Below are positions 1 through 6,560 of a DNA stretch of 10,204 bases, one piece after another. Origin of the DNA: Deltaproteobacteria bacterium (GTDB taxonomy: Bacteria; Desulfobacterota; Desulfobacteria; Desulfobacterales; UBA11574); contig JAFDBA010000095.1 of assembly GCA_019313505.1 (NCBI GenBank), positions 1 through 10,204 on the forward strand. Reading direction: 5' to 3'. The notes beneath the pieces were generated by a model. That model was not told where the DNA came from. It saw only the letters and a list, made by a program, of their open reading frames with translations, and searched no databases. The stretch's first letter is position 1. The number at the start of each line of letters is the position of its first letter. A program made the translations under genes and the position numbers.

Positions 1-1
1 T

Positions 2-583
2 CTGATGGCCGTTAAAAAAAGGGTTTGCCATTTGGCAGGATCACATCTTCTGGATACTCAGGACGGTTCGTACAATATATCCTATGTTAAAAAATATCTC
101 CCCCATGTTAAAGTAAAACTGGTGAATCTTGTTCTTCGGGATCAGGGGCTGATTGTACTTCCGGGAAATCCCAAGGCGATCAACGGCATTGAAGATCTTG
201 GCCGTAATGATATCACTTTCATTAACCGCCAGGCAGGCTCCGGCACAAGAATTCTTCTTGATTTTCGCTTAACAAAGCTGGGCATTGAGCCCTCTTGTGT
301 CAACGGATATGAGAACGAAGAATTTACCCATATGTCGGTGGCTGTGGCTGTGCTCAGCGGCGCCGTGGATGTGGCCCTTGGAATTTACGCCGCAGCAAAA
401 GCCCTGAACCTCGATTTTATCCCGGTTGTCACGGAACAGTATGACCTGATTATCCCAGAAATATATTATGAATCCGAAAACATCCGGATCCTCCTTAAAA
501 CCATTAATTCTCCCGAGTTTAAAAAGAGAGTGGAATCTTTAGGGGGGTACTCTACTGAAAAAACCGGGGAAATAATTACTTAG
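2..583 (+). CDS. PBP-like (molybdate-binding-type) sensor domain protein, C-terminal part, cut by window edge
   Basis: The frame is open from the first complete codon (base 2), so the ATG at 5 is probably an internal Met and the true N-terminus lies outside the window. The visible 193 residues match the C-terminal half of the periplasmic-binding-protein-like domain (PF12727 type) fused to MoeA-like or helix-turn-helix proteins that sense molybdate, tungstate or related ligands. Residue numbers below count the Met at base 5 as 1. Recognisable blocks are AGSHLLD (11-17), YVKKYLP (27-33), the loop GNPK (54-57), the ligand-loop motif NRQAGSGTRILLD (74-86) and the closing LGGY near the end. The domain should bind a small oxyanion or ligand in the cytoplasm. 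Whether the missing part is a DNA-binding domain or a MoeA domain cannot be seen. No terminator is obvious after the TAG stop. Confidence 0.75.
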   Translation: MMAVKKRVCHLAGSHLLDTQDGSYNISYVKKYLPHVKVKLVNLVLRDQGLIVLPGNPKAINGIEDLGRNDITFINRQAGSGTRILLDFRLTKLGIEPSCVNGYENEEFTHMSVAVAVLSGAVDVALGIYAAAKALNLDFIPVVTEQYDLIIPEIYYESENIRILLKTINSPEFKKRVESLGGYSTEKTGEIIT

Positions 584-642
584 ACTTATTATGGATTTTC
601 CATGAACACTCAAGCATTAAGGAAAAAGGAGAGAATCAAAAT

Positions 643-766
643 TTGACGGTCTCGTAAAATGTCCCGATAATTTTTGTGGTACCCTATAGAATGTATTCTG
701 TATCTAAAACAATCACAATATATTGTGGTTGAGAATCTTGATTTTGACTTTTTACGATGTCATCAA
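643..766. mobile_element. 124-bp MITE-like element with imperfect terminal inverted repeats
   Basis: The left end (643-664, TTGACGGTCTCGTAAAATGT...) and the reverse complement of the right end (745-766, TTGATGACATCGTAAAAAGT...) match at 15 of 22 positions, giving inverted ends around 124 bp. Inside lies a perfect 14-bp palindrome, CACAATATATTGTG (714-727). Bases 651-712 recur at 3826-3887 with 59 of 62 identities. No protein is encoded. It fills most of the gap between the first gene and the thioesterase gene and ends about 50 bp before the preferred thioesterase start. Interpretation as a non-autonomous transposable element is inference. A REP-type or terminator-like element is the alternative. 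Confidence 0.6.
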
Positions 767-817
767 TCCTGAATCATGGAACTTTGGACCAAGGAAGTTA
801 AAAAAAGGAAAACATCT

Positions 818-1210
818 ATGGAATCGGCGAGAAATTTTTTTAAAAATGATCAATTTGCTGAACATGTTGGAATAGAACTGCTGGAGGTTTCTGAAGGACG
901 GGCAAAAGCTAAAATGGAAATTAAAGAGCATCATTTAAACGGTATCAATATTGCTCATGGCGGTGCCATATTCTCCCTGGCGGATTTAGCTTTTGCTGTT
1001 GCTTCAAACTCTCATAAAACAATTGCCCTGGGCATCAACGCAAGTATCTCTTATTTAAAAGCTGTTGCCAACGGGACATTAATTGCCGAAGCAAAAGAAG
1101 TTTCACTCAATCCTAAACTGGCCACATACGAAATCCGTGTTACTGACGAAAACAATGATTTAATCGCCATTTTTCTGGGAACGGTTTACAGAAAGAAAGA
1201 TAAGATATAG
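818..1210 (+). CDS. PaaI-type hotdog-fold acyl-CoA thioesterase
   Basis: The protein is a small single-domain hotdog thioesterase that probably hydrolyses acyl- or aryl-CoA esters in the cytoplasm. The diagnostic block is HLNGINIAHGGAIFSLADLAFAVASN. It has the HGG turn and the LAD aspartate that corresponds to the catalytic Asp of PaaI. ISYLKA and the final beta strand complete the fold. The ATG at 776 would give 144 residues, but it has no ribosome site and adds a basic N-terminus foreign to the family. The ATG at 818 has AAGGA (805-809) 8 bases upstream and gives 130 residues, the usual length, so 818 is preferred. It is the first gene of a same-strand run with panB 50 bases downstream. The substrate is unknown. 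A link to CoA metabolism through the panB neighbour is only suggestive. Confidence 0.85.
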   Translation: MESARNFFKNDQFAEHVGIELLEVSEGRAKAKMEIKEHHLNGINIAHGGAIFSLADLAFAVASNSHKTIALGINASISYLKAVANGTLIAEAKEVSLNPKLATYEIRVTDENNDLIAIFLGTVYRKKDKI

Positions 1211-1260
1211 GTAACTCGTTTAGCTTTTAATTTCACGACTACAGATAGGGGAAAATTTTT

Positions 1261-1295
1261 ATGCAAAAAAAATTACAGTTACCACTCTTTACAAA
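1261..1295 (+). other. Out-of-frame N-terminus of panB: A8 homopolymer, one base short
   Basis: ATG at 1261 follows AGGGG (1247-1251) at a 9-base spacing and begins a 12-codon frame that stops at the TGA overlapping the downstream ATG. Adding one A to the A8 run (1265-1272) would give MQKKITVTTLYK joined in frame to MKENGEK of the main PanB frame. That is a typical PanB start, and it would restore a normal total of 262 residues. The defect may be a true 1-base deletion, a sequencing error in a homopolymer, or a site where slippage restores the frame. Confidence 0.7.
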
Positions 1296-2048
1296 ATGAA
1301 AGAAAATGGAGAAAAAATTGTAGCGCTTACTGCCTATGATTATCCATTTGCAACCATGGCAGACGAGTCGGGAATACACATGCTTTTAGTTGGAGATTCA
1401 CTGGGCATGGTTTTTCAGGGCAAAGAAAATACATTACCTGTTACCATGGACGAAATGATATACCACACCAGAATTGTTGCCAAAGCTGCAAAAAGCGCAT
1501 TTGTTATTGGTGACATGCCATTCATGTCTTACCAGGCAAGCAAACAAGAAGCAATTCGTAATGCAGGTCGTTTAATCAAGGAAACTGGTGCTGAAGCTGT
1601 AAAACTGGAGGGGGGAGTTACTGTAAGTAAGCTCATAAGAGCGATTTCAGATGCCGGAATTCCAGTACAGGCACATATCGGCCTTACGCCCCAGGCAGTT
1701 CATCAGATGGGTGGTTATAAGGTACAAAGAGACGAGGAACGTCTAATGGCAGATGCTCTTGAAGTCCAGTCTGCTGGTGCCTTTTCTGTTGTCTTGGAAG
1801 GAATTCCAACTGATATTTCGAAAAAGATAACAGATGCCATAGATATACCTACTATTGGAATCGGCGCAGGACCTCACTGCGATGGTCAGATTCTTGTTCT
1901 GCATGATCTTATTGGTCTAAATCTGGGGCATATAGCAAAATTTGTGAAACAATATGCTACCTTGGGTGAAGACGTAAGGCAAGCAATGAAAAAATACTTT
2001 AAGGAAGTTCAGGCAATGAAATTTCCAGGGAAAGAATATTGCTATTAA
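1296..2048 (+). CDS. panB: 3-methyl-2-oxobutanoate hydroxymethyltransferase (ketopantoate hydroxymethyltransferase)
   Basis: PanB transfers a hydroxymethyl group from 5,10-methylenetetrahydrofolate to 2-oxoisovalerate. This makes ketopantoate, the first committed step to pantothenate and CoA, in the cytoplasm. The TIM-barrel family blocks are clear (residue numbers from ATG 1296): LTAYDYPFA (11-19), VGDSLGMV (32-39) and IGDMPFMSY (71-79), with D34 and D73 as the expected Mg ligands. The AVKLEGG block has K103 and E105, QAHIGLTPQ follows, and VVLEGIP carries E168, the presumed catalytic acid. The 250-residue frame lacks the usual first dozen residues. They are encoded just upstream in another frame across an A8 run, and ATG 1296 itself has no ribosome site. 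The protein is otherwise complete. The next gene encodes a likely ketopantoate reductase. Confidence 0.95.
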   Translation: MKENGEKIVALTAYDYPFATMADESGIHMLLVGDSLGMVFQGKENTLPVTMDEMIYHTRIVAKAAKSAFVIGDMPFMSYQASKQEAIRNAGRLIKETGAEAVKLEGGVTVSKLIRAISDAGIPVQAHIGLTPQAVHQMGGYKVQRDEERLMADALEVQSAGAFSVVLEGIPTDISKKITDAIDIPTIGIGAGPHCDGQILVLHDLIGLNLGHIAKFVKQYATLGEDVRQAMKKYFKEVQAMKFPGKEYCY

Positions 2049-2098
2049 TTGTTTATCCGGTTTTGAGTTAACAACGACTAAACAACGGACATTAAATC

Positions 2099-2968
2099 AT
2101 GAAATCAAGTTTTGTAATTGTAGGATGTGGGAAAGTCGGAACAGCCATGGGAAGAAATCTCATCAATGCAGGTTACAGGTTAATCGGCCTTTCCTGTAAC
2201 ACCCAGGAATCCGCACAAAAAGCTGCAAACATTCTAAGCACAGATAATTTTACTAAAGCGTCGTGGGAAATAACCAAAGGCGTGGATATTGTTTTTATAA
2301 CTACTCCGGATGGCGTCATAAGCAATGCGTGTAATGAGATTGCTCAAAAAAATGGTTTCGACAACAATACCGTCATATTTCATTGCAGTGGAGCTTTACC
2401 CTCGACCATTTTATTCTCTGCAAAAGCATGTGGTGCAAGCATTGGATCAATGCATCCACTTCAGAGCTTTGCTGTAGGATGTTCTGACGCTACATTTAAA
2501 AATGTTATTGTTACAATAGAGGGGGAAAAAGATGCAGTAAACGCTGCAAAGCAGATAACAGAGGATCTTGGCTCAACCTGTCTGACTATAAAAACAGAAG
2601 CAAAAACCCTGTATCATGCTTCAGCTGTAGTAGCATCAAACTATCTTGTAACATTGCAGGATTTTGCTTTAAAGCTTATTAAAAAGGCAGGAATATCTGG
2701 CGATGATGCATTTAAAGTTTTGAGTCCACTCATTAAAGGAACTCTTTCAAATATTAAAAACGTTGGGACAATAAAGGCGTTAACAGGTCCTATTGCCAGA
2801 GGAGATATTGAAACAATTACCAAACATCTTGATGAAATTGGAGAAAAAACACCAAACCTTCTCCTTCTTTATAAAATACTTGCCCAATATACAGTTGACA
2901 TTGCTTTAGCTGGGGGCACGATTTTTGATTCGAAAGCAAATGAATTGAAAAAAGTGATTTCACTTTAA
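2099..2968 (+). CDS. Rossmann-like/DUF2520 reductase, probable PanG-type ketopantoate reductase
   Basis: This 289-residue protein has an N-terminal NAD(P)-binding Rossmann domain (VIVGCGKVGTAMGRNL, residues 6-21, with the glycine-rich GCGKVG) and a second strand-turn VFITTPDGVI. A conserved central motif, HCSGALPS...SMHPLQSF, follows. The helical C-terminal DUF2520 domain includes YHASAVVASNYLVTL and GPIARGD. This architecture is COG5495-like and related to 6-phosphogluconate-dehydrogenase-fold reductases. It starts 50 bases after panB, and panB-DUF2520 adjacency is a recurring arrangement as I recall it. PanG of Francisella is a non-PanE ketopantoate reductase that I believe belongs to this type. 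The likely reaction is therefore NAD(P)H-dependent reduction of ketopantoate to pantoate, inferred from context and fold. The ribosome site upstream of the ATG is weak. No symbol is assigned because the activity is unproven in this family branch. Confidence 0.85.
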   Translation: MKSSFVIVGCGKVGTAMGRNLINAGYRLIGLSCNTQESAQKAANILSTDNFTKASWEITKGVDIVFITTPDGVISNACNEIAQKNGFDNNTVIFHCSGALPSTILFSAKACGASIGSMHPLQSFAVGCSDATFKNVIVTIEGEKDAVNAAKQITEDLGSTCLTIKTEAKTLYHASAVVASNYLVTLQDFALKLIKKAGISGDDAFKVLSPLIKGTLSNIKNVGTIKALTGPIARGDIETITKHLDEIGEKTPNLLLLYKILAQYTVDIALAGGTIFDSKANELKKVISL

Positions 2969-2981
2969 TAATCGATTATTA
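2966..2981. repeat. Perfect 16-bp palindrome over the stop codon
   Basis: TAATAATCGATTATTA is a perfect palindrome whose first three bases are the stop codon of the DUF2520 gene. It lies 64 bases upstream of the hydrolase start. It is too AT-rich for a strong hairpin and has no following T-run, so it is not a good terminator. It could be a binding site for a dimeric regulator of the hydrolase gene, or chance in AT-rich DNA. Confidence 0.4.
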
Positions 2982-3044
2982 CTAACTTATGGTTGTCGAT
3001 TTGTCTTCTCGTCAGAATTATTTGTTTCTAAAAAGGAGGTTCAA

Positions 3045-3821
3045 ATGCCTTTCTTGGATATAACTACCTCAAAGATTTACTACGAGGTTCACGGAGACGG
3101 TGAGACGGTTGTCCTCCTCCACCATGGCTTTGGTTGCACTGAGATGTGGGAAAAAATCTGGCCGGCGCTTGTGGAAAACGGTTATCGGGTTATCATGTAC
3201 GACAGGCGGGGGTATGGGAGATCGGAAAGGGGGAAAGATTTTAAAGAATTTTATGTGAGTGGTAGATTTCGTTCCGAGAGCGTAAATGACCTGAACCAAT
3301 TGATGGATTTCCTGCAGGTCAGTTCTTTTCATCTTATTGGTCAGTGCGAAGGGGGAGTCATTGCAATAGACTATGCTGTCAAATTTCCTGAACGGGTGCG
3401 AACGATCGTTACCTCAAGCACGCAATGCTTTAGCAAAATTCCCATGTCCGAATTTCATAAAATTAAAGATACAAACGTATTTCAAGAATTGGAATCCGAT
3501 CTCAAACAAAAATTAATGGAGTGGCATGGAAAAGATCGAGCCGAAGCGTTTTACAATCATCAGTTTCGAAGGTACGGGGGTGCGTATGGCAAGGACGTTT
3601 TCGACCTTCGTGGGTTATTGCCACAGGTTATCTGCTCTGTGCTGGTGCTCTATCCCGACAGGAGTTTTTTCTTTGACGTGGAGCAGGGTGTGGCTTTCTA
3701 TCGACACCTTCCCTATGGGGAGCTGGCCGTGCTCCCGAAATGCGGACACAGTACCTATGAACACCAACCAGAAGAATATATCCGTCATGTAGTTAATTTT
3801 TTAAAGAGGTATCAACATTAA
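3045..3821 (+). CDS. Alpha/beta-hydrolase with Cys in the nucleophile position
   Basis: This 258-residue protein is a complete alpha/beta-hydrolase fold enzyme. It shows the oxyanion segment LLHHGFG (24-30), the DRRGYGRS strand-loop (53-60), the nucleophile elbow LIGQCEGG (97-104), the acid D205 in VLYPDRS and the base H235 in KCGHSTYEHQP. The elbow is G-x-C-x-G, so C101 replaces the usual serine, as in dienelactone hydrolase and a few related enzymes. Other family features are intact, so this is not obvious decay. It has the strongest ribosome site of the block (AAGGAGG, 3033-3039, 5 bases before ATG). It begins 76 bases after the DUF2520 gene, so it may be co-transcribed or have its own expression. 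The substrate is unknown. Esters, lactones or thioesters are possible. Confidence 0.9.
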   Translation: MPFLDITTSKIYYEVHGDGETVVLLHHGFGCTEMWEKIWPALVENGYRVIMYDRRGYGRSERGKDFKEFYVSGRFRSESVNDLNQLMDFLQVSSFHLIGQCEGGVIAIDYAVKFPERVRTIVTSSTQCFSKIPMSEFHKIKDTNVFQELESDLKQKLMEWHGKDRAEAFYNHQFRRYGGAYGKDVFDLRGLLPQVICSVLVLYPDRSFFFDVEQGVAFYRHLPYGELAVLPKCGHSTYEHQPEEYIRHVVNFLKRYQH

Positions 3822-3887
3822 TGAACTCGTAAAAAGTCCCGATAATTTTTGTGGTACACTATAGAATGTATTCTGCATCTAAAACAA
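3822..3887 (+). repeat. Second copy of the 62-bp interspersed repeat, left half of the MITE-like element
   Basis: Bases 3826-3887 match 651-712 at 59 of 62 positions in the same orientation. The core TGAACTCGTAAAAAGTCC begins one base after the hydrolase stop codon. The similarity ends abruptly after CTAAAACAA, so the right half of the element, including its inverted end, is missing or replaced. With the first copy it brackets the thioesterase-panB-DUF2520-hydrolase block as direct repeats about 3.2 kb apart. Confidence 0.8.
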
Positions 3888-4163
3888 CCGTCTTTGCGAG
3901 ATCCTTTGGAATAGACAGTTTTGACGGGATACCTCCTCTGGGCCTATGCGAGGTTCAGACAGCGATACCGTGCCCGTCAGCGGAGATTTTTATGCCGTCC
4001 ATAACCACGGTATCGCTATACATTATAAAGTGGAAATTCTGCATGATGATGCAAGTAGTTGTTTTACATTTTCTCAGCAATGTCCGGTTAGGTTTTTTCA
4101 TGTATTATTAACCCGGCAATAAAAAATATAAATCTTTGGTAATATTTTTTTATCAAGCATGAT
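3888..4163. other. Gene-free stretch upstream of the dead insertion sequences
   Basis: No convincing gene is seen in these 276 bases. Short open frames exist, for example 3946-4122 (+), 58 codons, which includes YAVHNHGIAIHYKVEILHDD. None has a good ribosome site or a family I recognise. That frame could be the remnant of a decayed gene or of the insertion sequence next door. The only clear structure is a 12-bp inverted repeat, listed separately. The last 60 bases are very AT-rich. Confidence 0.5.
3961..4017. repeat. 12-bp perfect inverted repeat with 33-base loop
   Basis: AGCGATACCGTG (3961-3972) is the exact reverse complement of CACGGTATCGCT (4006-4017). A G+C-containing 12-bp stem is unlikely by chance in such a short stretch. 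There is no T-run directly after it, so it is not a standard intrinsic terminator. It could be an RNA hairpin, a remnant of a mobile element end, or a recombination site. Confidence 0.6.
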
Positions 4164-4592
4164 ATGCCTCATGGCATGGAAAAAATAGATGGGAGAAAGC
4201 TTAAGAAAGAAGTACAAGAGCAAATTAGGTATCAGGCCATTCGTCTTCGCAAGGCCGGGAAAAAGTACAGAGAAATTGAAGAAGTACTCTCCGTTTCTCA
4301 AACCATTATTTGTACTTGGTACAAAAAATATGAAAGGGAGGGTAAAAAAGGCATAAAGGCAAGGAAGAGGGAGCACAAGCTTGGTAAATTCCGAACCTTG
4401 AATTCTGACCAGGGAAAAAAGTTGAAAAAGTTGATTCAAAACAAGTGCCCGGCCCAGCTCAAGCTTCCTTTTGCTTTGTGGACTCGCATTGCTATCCAGC
4501 AATTGATCAGACAGTTGTAGTCTATTGAGATGCCGATCAGAACAGTCGGTGAATATTTGAAGCACTGGGGATTTATTTCTCAAAAGCACTAA
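4164..4592 (+). pseudogene. IS630-family transposase remnant (N-terminal helix-turn-helix part)
   Basis: The frame starts MPHGMEKIDGRKLKKEVQEQ and continues with a helix-turn-helix segment (RYQAIRLRKAGKKYREIEEVL, WYKKYEREGKKGIKA) and the linker block CPAQLKLPFALWTRIAIQQLI. This is the N-terminus of IS630-type transposases. A TAG at 4518-4520 interrupts it. The same frame then continues with IEMPIRTVGEYLKHWGF, the normal next segment of the family, so the TAG is a point nonsense mutation, probably from a Tyr codon. A second stop lies at 4590-4592, where similarity ends. The catalytic DDE domain is absent, so the element cannot transpose by itself. Confidence 0.85.
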
Positions 4593-4594
4593 TC

Positions 4595-5040
4595 TTTTTT
4601 CACCTTGAAGAACATAACTCAGGCCGTCATCTCATTCAAGTCCTTAAAGAAGATGATTTCGCTTGTAACAACATCGTTCCGGAAGATGGCATCGAAAAAA
4701 GTAGTTTCTTCGAAACTATCAATTCCAGGGGCTTAAAAAACTGTAATTCGCATTTAAAAAACTTAGCTGCGAAGCATCTAACATCCCGCTCAATCAGCAT
4801 TCTGAACTCGGTGAACTTATCGCCTTTGGTGGTTTGTTGATTAATGCAGTACTCTCAATGACCTGGGCTGACTACATAAAAGGTTCCAAAAAAGCCAAAG
4901 TTCATATCGGTTTTGACCTAAACCGTGGTATTTCAAGAAAGATATTTCTAACAGATGGCAATGGTGCTAAAAGACCATTTGTCAATAAAATACTCTTACC
5001 TGGTCAAACAGGGGTATGTGATCGAGGTTACAAAGCTTAA
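4595..5040 (+). pseudogene. IS4-family transposase remnant, frameshifted and catalytically dead
   Basis: The first part reads HLIQVLKEDDFACNNIVPEDGI then KSSFFETINSRG in one frame (4601-4732). A one-base loss near 4732 shifts the reading frame, and a TAA follows at 4744-4746. The restored frame gives EASNIP, HSELGELIAFGGLLINAVLSM, TWADYIKGSKKAKVHIGFDL, NRGISRKIFLTDG, RPFVNKILLPGQTGVCDRGY, then stops at 5038-5040. This is the IS4-type DDE transposase core. The first catalytic Asp of the family block IAIDGSL is replaced here by IAFGGLL (4822-4836), while the Asp in CDRGY (5020-5022) remains. The C-terminal part with the catalytic Glu is missing. It directly abuts the IS630-like remnant, suggesting nested insertion followed by decay. 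Confidence 0.85.
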
Positions 5041-5124
5041 TAAGAGAAACGCCCCAACTGCTAAAATACTTTTGATTTTGGCAAACTGTAGAATTTCCGA
5101 GACGTTAAATTATGGAGGCTGTCC

Positions 5125-6426
5125 ATGTCGAGTATAAAAGAGTTAACAAGACTCATGCAGGAACTTGACGATCAGCTTGGGGTCTGCATGCGGTGCGGCA
5201 TGTGCCAGGCGGTTTGTCCTCTTTTTGCAGAAACAGGTCTTGAATCGGATGTGGCACGCGGAAAACTTGCACTATTAGAGGGGCTTGTGCAGGAACTGTT
5301 TAAAGATCCCAGGGGTGTGCAGGAACGTCTTAACAAGTGTCTTTTGTGTGGATCATGTGCCGCAAATTGCCCCAGTGGCGTGAGCGTTATGGAAATTTTC
5401 ATTAAAGCGCGTGTGATACTTACCGGCTTCATGGGTCTTTCTCCAGCGAAAAAAGTAATTTTGAGGGGGGTGCTGTCACAACCCGAGATCTTTGACAGCA
5501 TGGTAGAGTGGGGTTCTAAATTTCAGAAAATCTTCACGCGACCGGCAAATGAGTGTATCGGAACATCCTGCGCCCGGTTTGTTTCGCCATTGCTTAGCAA
5601 CCGTCATTTCAAACCACTTGCCCCGGTACCGTTTCACCGCATGATTCCATATTTAAATACAGACCCCGGCCGTTCCGGCATCAAAGTAGCCCTTTATGTG
5701 GGGTGCCTTATCGATAAAATCTTTCCTGACATCGCCCAAGATGTTATTGATGTTTTAAACCATCATGGTGTGGGAATATTTATGCCTGAGGGACAGGGTT
5801 GCTGCGGAATCCCTGCAATATCTTCAGGAGACGCTGTAACCTTCAACAGCCTTGTGCGTCATAACCTTGAAATATTTGATGCTGAAAAATTTGATTACCT
5901 GGTTACCTCCTGTGCTACCTGTACGTCGACGATTAAGGGAATCTGGCCTATGATGGTTGATAAAGATTCCGGTTATGTTAAGACCAGGGTTGAAAAAATT
6001 GCTCAAAAAACCTTGGATATCAATCAATTCCTGGTATCAAAGATAGGGCTGGAAAATGTTAAATTAGATGATCATGTGGATCCTGTTAATGTAACATATC
6101 ATGATCCTTGCCATCTTAAAAAATCGTTAGGGGTGTTTGCAGAACCCAGATCTCTTATAAAAGCCAATCCTGGATACCGGCTTCAAGAAATGCCTGAATC
6201 TGACTGGTGTTGCGGTCTTGGGGGAAGTTTTAATCTCCAATACTATGAACTTTCGGCGAAGATCGGAAAATTAAAACTGAACAACATCAAGGCGTCCGGA
6301 TGCCACGTTGTTGCAACCGGATGTCCGGCCTGTATGCTTCAGATTTCAGATATGCTGTCAAAATCCGGTGATAATATCATCGTTAAACATCCTGTAGAAA
6401 TCTATAAGGAGTTTATTTTGCCCTGA
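5125..6426 (+). CDS. glcF: Glycolate/D-lactate oxidase iron-sulfur subunit, GlcF type
   Basis: This 433-residue protein is the Fe-S electron-transfer partner of an FAD-linked 2-hydroxyacid dehydrogenase (glycolate or D-lactate oxidase), expected at the inner face of the membrane. Two [4Fe-4S] motifs open the protein: CMRCGMCQAVCP (C21, C24, C27, C31) and CLLCGSCAANCP (C72, C75, C78, C82). Two cysteine-rich CCG-type domains follow: YVGC (C194) with GCCG (226-227), and YHDPCH (C329) with WCCGLGG (362-363) and ATGCPAC. Length and architecture match GlcF. GGAGG (5114-5118) lies 6 bases before the ATG, fixing the start. The usual upstream partner GlcD is absent. Dead transposase DNA lies there instead, so the operon may have been broken or the partner may be elsewhere. 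No convincing promoter was found in 5041-5124. Substrate choice (glycolate, lactate or another hydroxyacid) cannot be told from this subunit. Confidence 0.9.
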   Translation: MSSIKELTRLMQELDDQLGVCMRCGMCQAVCPLFAETGLESDVARGKLALLEGLVQELFKDPRGVQERLNKCLLCGSCAANCPSGVSVMEIFIKARVILTGFMGLSPAKKVILRGVLSQPEIFDSMVEWGSKFQKIFTRPANECIGTSCARFVSPLLSNRHFKPLAPVPFHRMIPYLNTDPGRSGIKVALYVGCLIDKIFPDIAQDVIDVLNHHGVGIFMPEGQGCCGIPAISSGDAVTFNSLVRHNLEIFDAEKFDYLVTSCATCTSTIKGIWPMMVDKDSGYVKTRVEKIAQKTLDINQFLVSKIGLENVKLDDHVDPVNVTYHDPCHLKKSLGVFAEPRSLIKANPGYRLQEMPESDWCCGLGGSFNLQYYELSAKIGKLKLNNIKASGCHVVATGCPACMLQISDMLSKSGDNIIVKHPVEIYKEFILP

Positions 6427-6457
6427 AAAACTATGGTCCTTTGTGCCAGGATTCTAC

Positions 6458-6503
6458 TTAAGCCTTTTAAATATATATGCAGTTTTTAGGTGCAAAGGCT
6501 TAA
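6458..6503. repeat. 10-bp inverted repeat between glcF and dapL
   Basis: TTAAGCCTTT (6458-6467) and AAAGGCTTAA (6494-6503) are exact reverse complements separated by 26 bases of AT-rich DNA. The pair lies 31 bases after the glcF stop and could form a weak hairpin at the end of the glcF transcript. The long loop and absent T-run make it a poor intrinsic terminator. A possible -10-like TATGAT at 6508-6513 just beyond it lacks a good -35. Confidence 0.4.
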
Positions 6504-6521
6504 CCTGTATGATATACAAAA

Positions 6522-6543
6522 TTGACGGTCTCGTAAAAAGTCA
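6522..6543 (+). repeat. Core copy of the interspersed repeat, upstream of dapL
   Basis: TTGACGGTCTCGTAAAAAGT followed by CA is a complete 22-base core of the interspersed family. It differs from the left end of the 643-766 element at 2 of 22 positions. It lies 17 bases before the dapL start codon, so it is probably in the dapL leader. With the inverted copy at 7823-7844 it brackets dapL as an inverted pair with TTGACGG ends outward. Confidence 0.75.
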
Positions 6544-6560
6544 CAACGAAAGCATAAATC

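Noticed and set aside
776..817. Upstream ATG start for the thioesterase
   Set aside because: No ribosome site precedes 776, and the extra 14 residues do not belong to the hotdog family. ATG 818 has AAGGA at good spacing.
3851..4111. Plus-strand open frame of 86 codons after the hydrolase gene
   Set aside because: It begins inside the repeat copy, has no ribosome site and mixes repeat with unexplained DNA. No domain is recognised.
4098..4589. Minus-strand open frame of 163 codons over the IS630-like remnant
   Set aside because: It lies antisense to recognisable transposase sequence, has no family resemblance and is explained by the codon pattern of the sense frame.
5041..5124. Promoter for glcF (TTGATT 5072-5077 and TAGAAT 5089-5094)
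   Set aside because: The spacing is only 11 bases, far from the 16-18 needed, so it is not supportable as a sigma-70 promoter.
6485..6513. Promoter for dapL with TATGAT at 6508
   Set aside because: The -10-like box is good but the matching -35 position (TTTAGG) is poor, so it is not listed as a feature.
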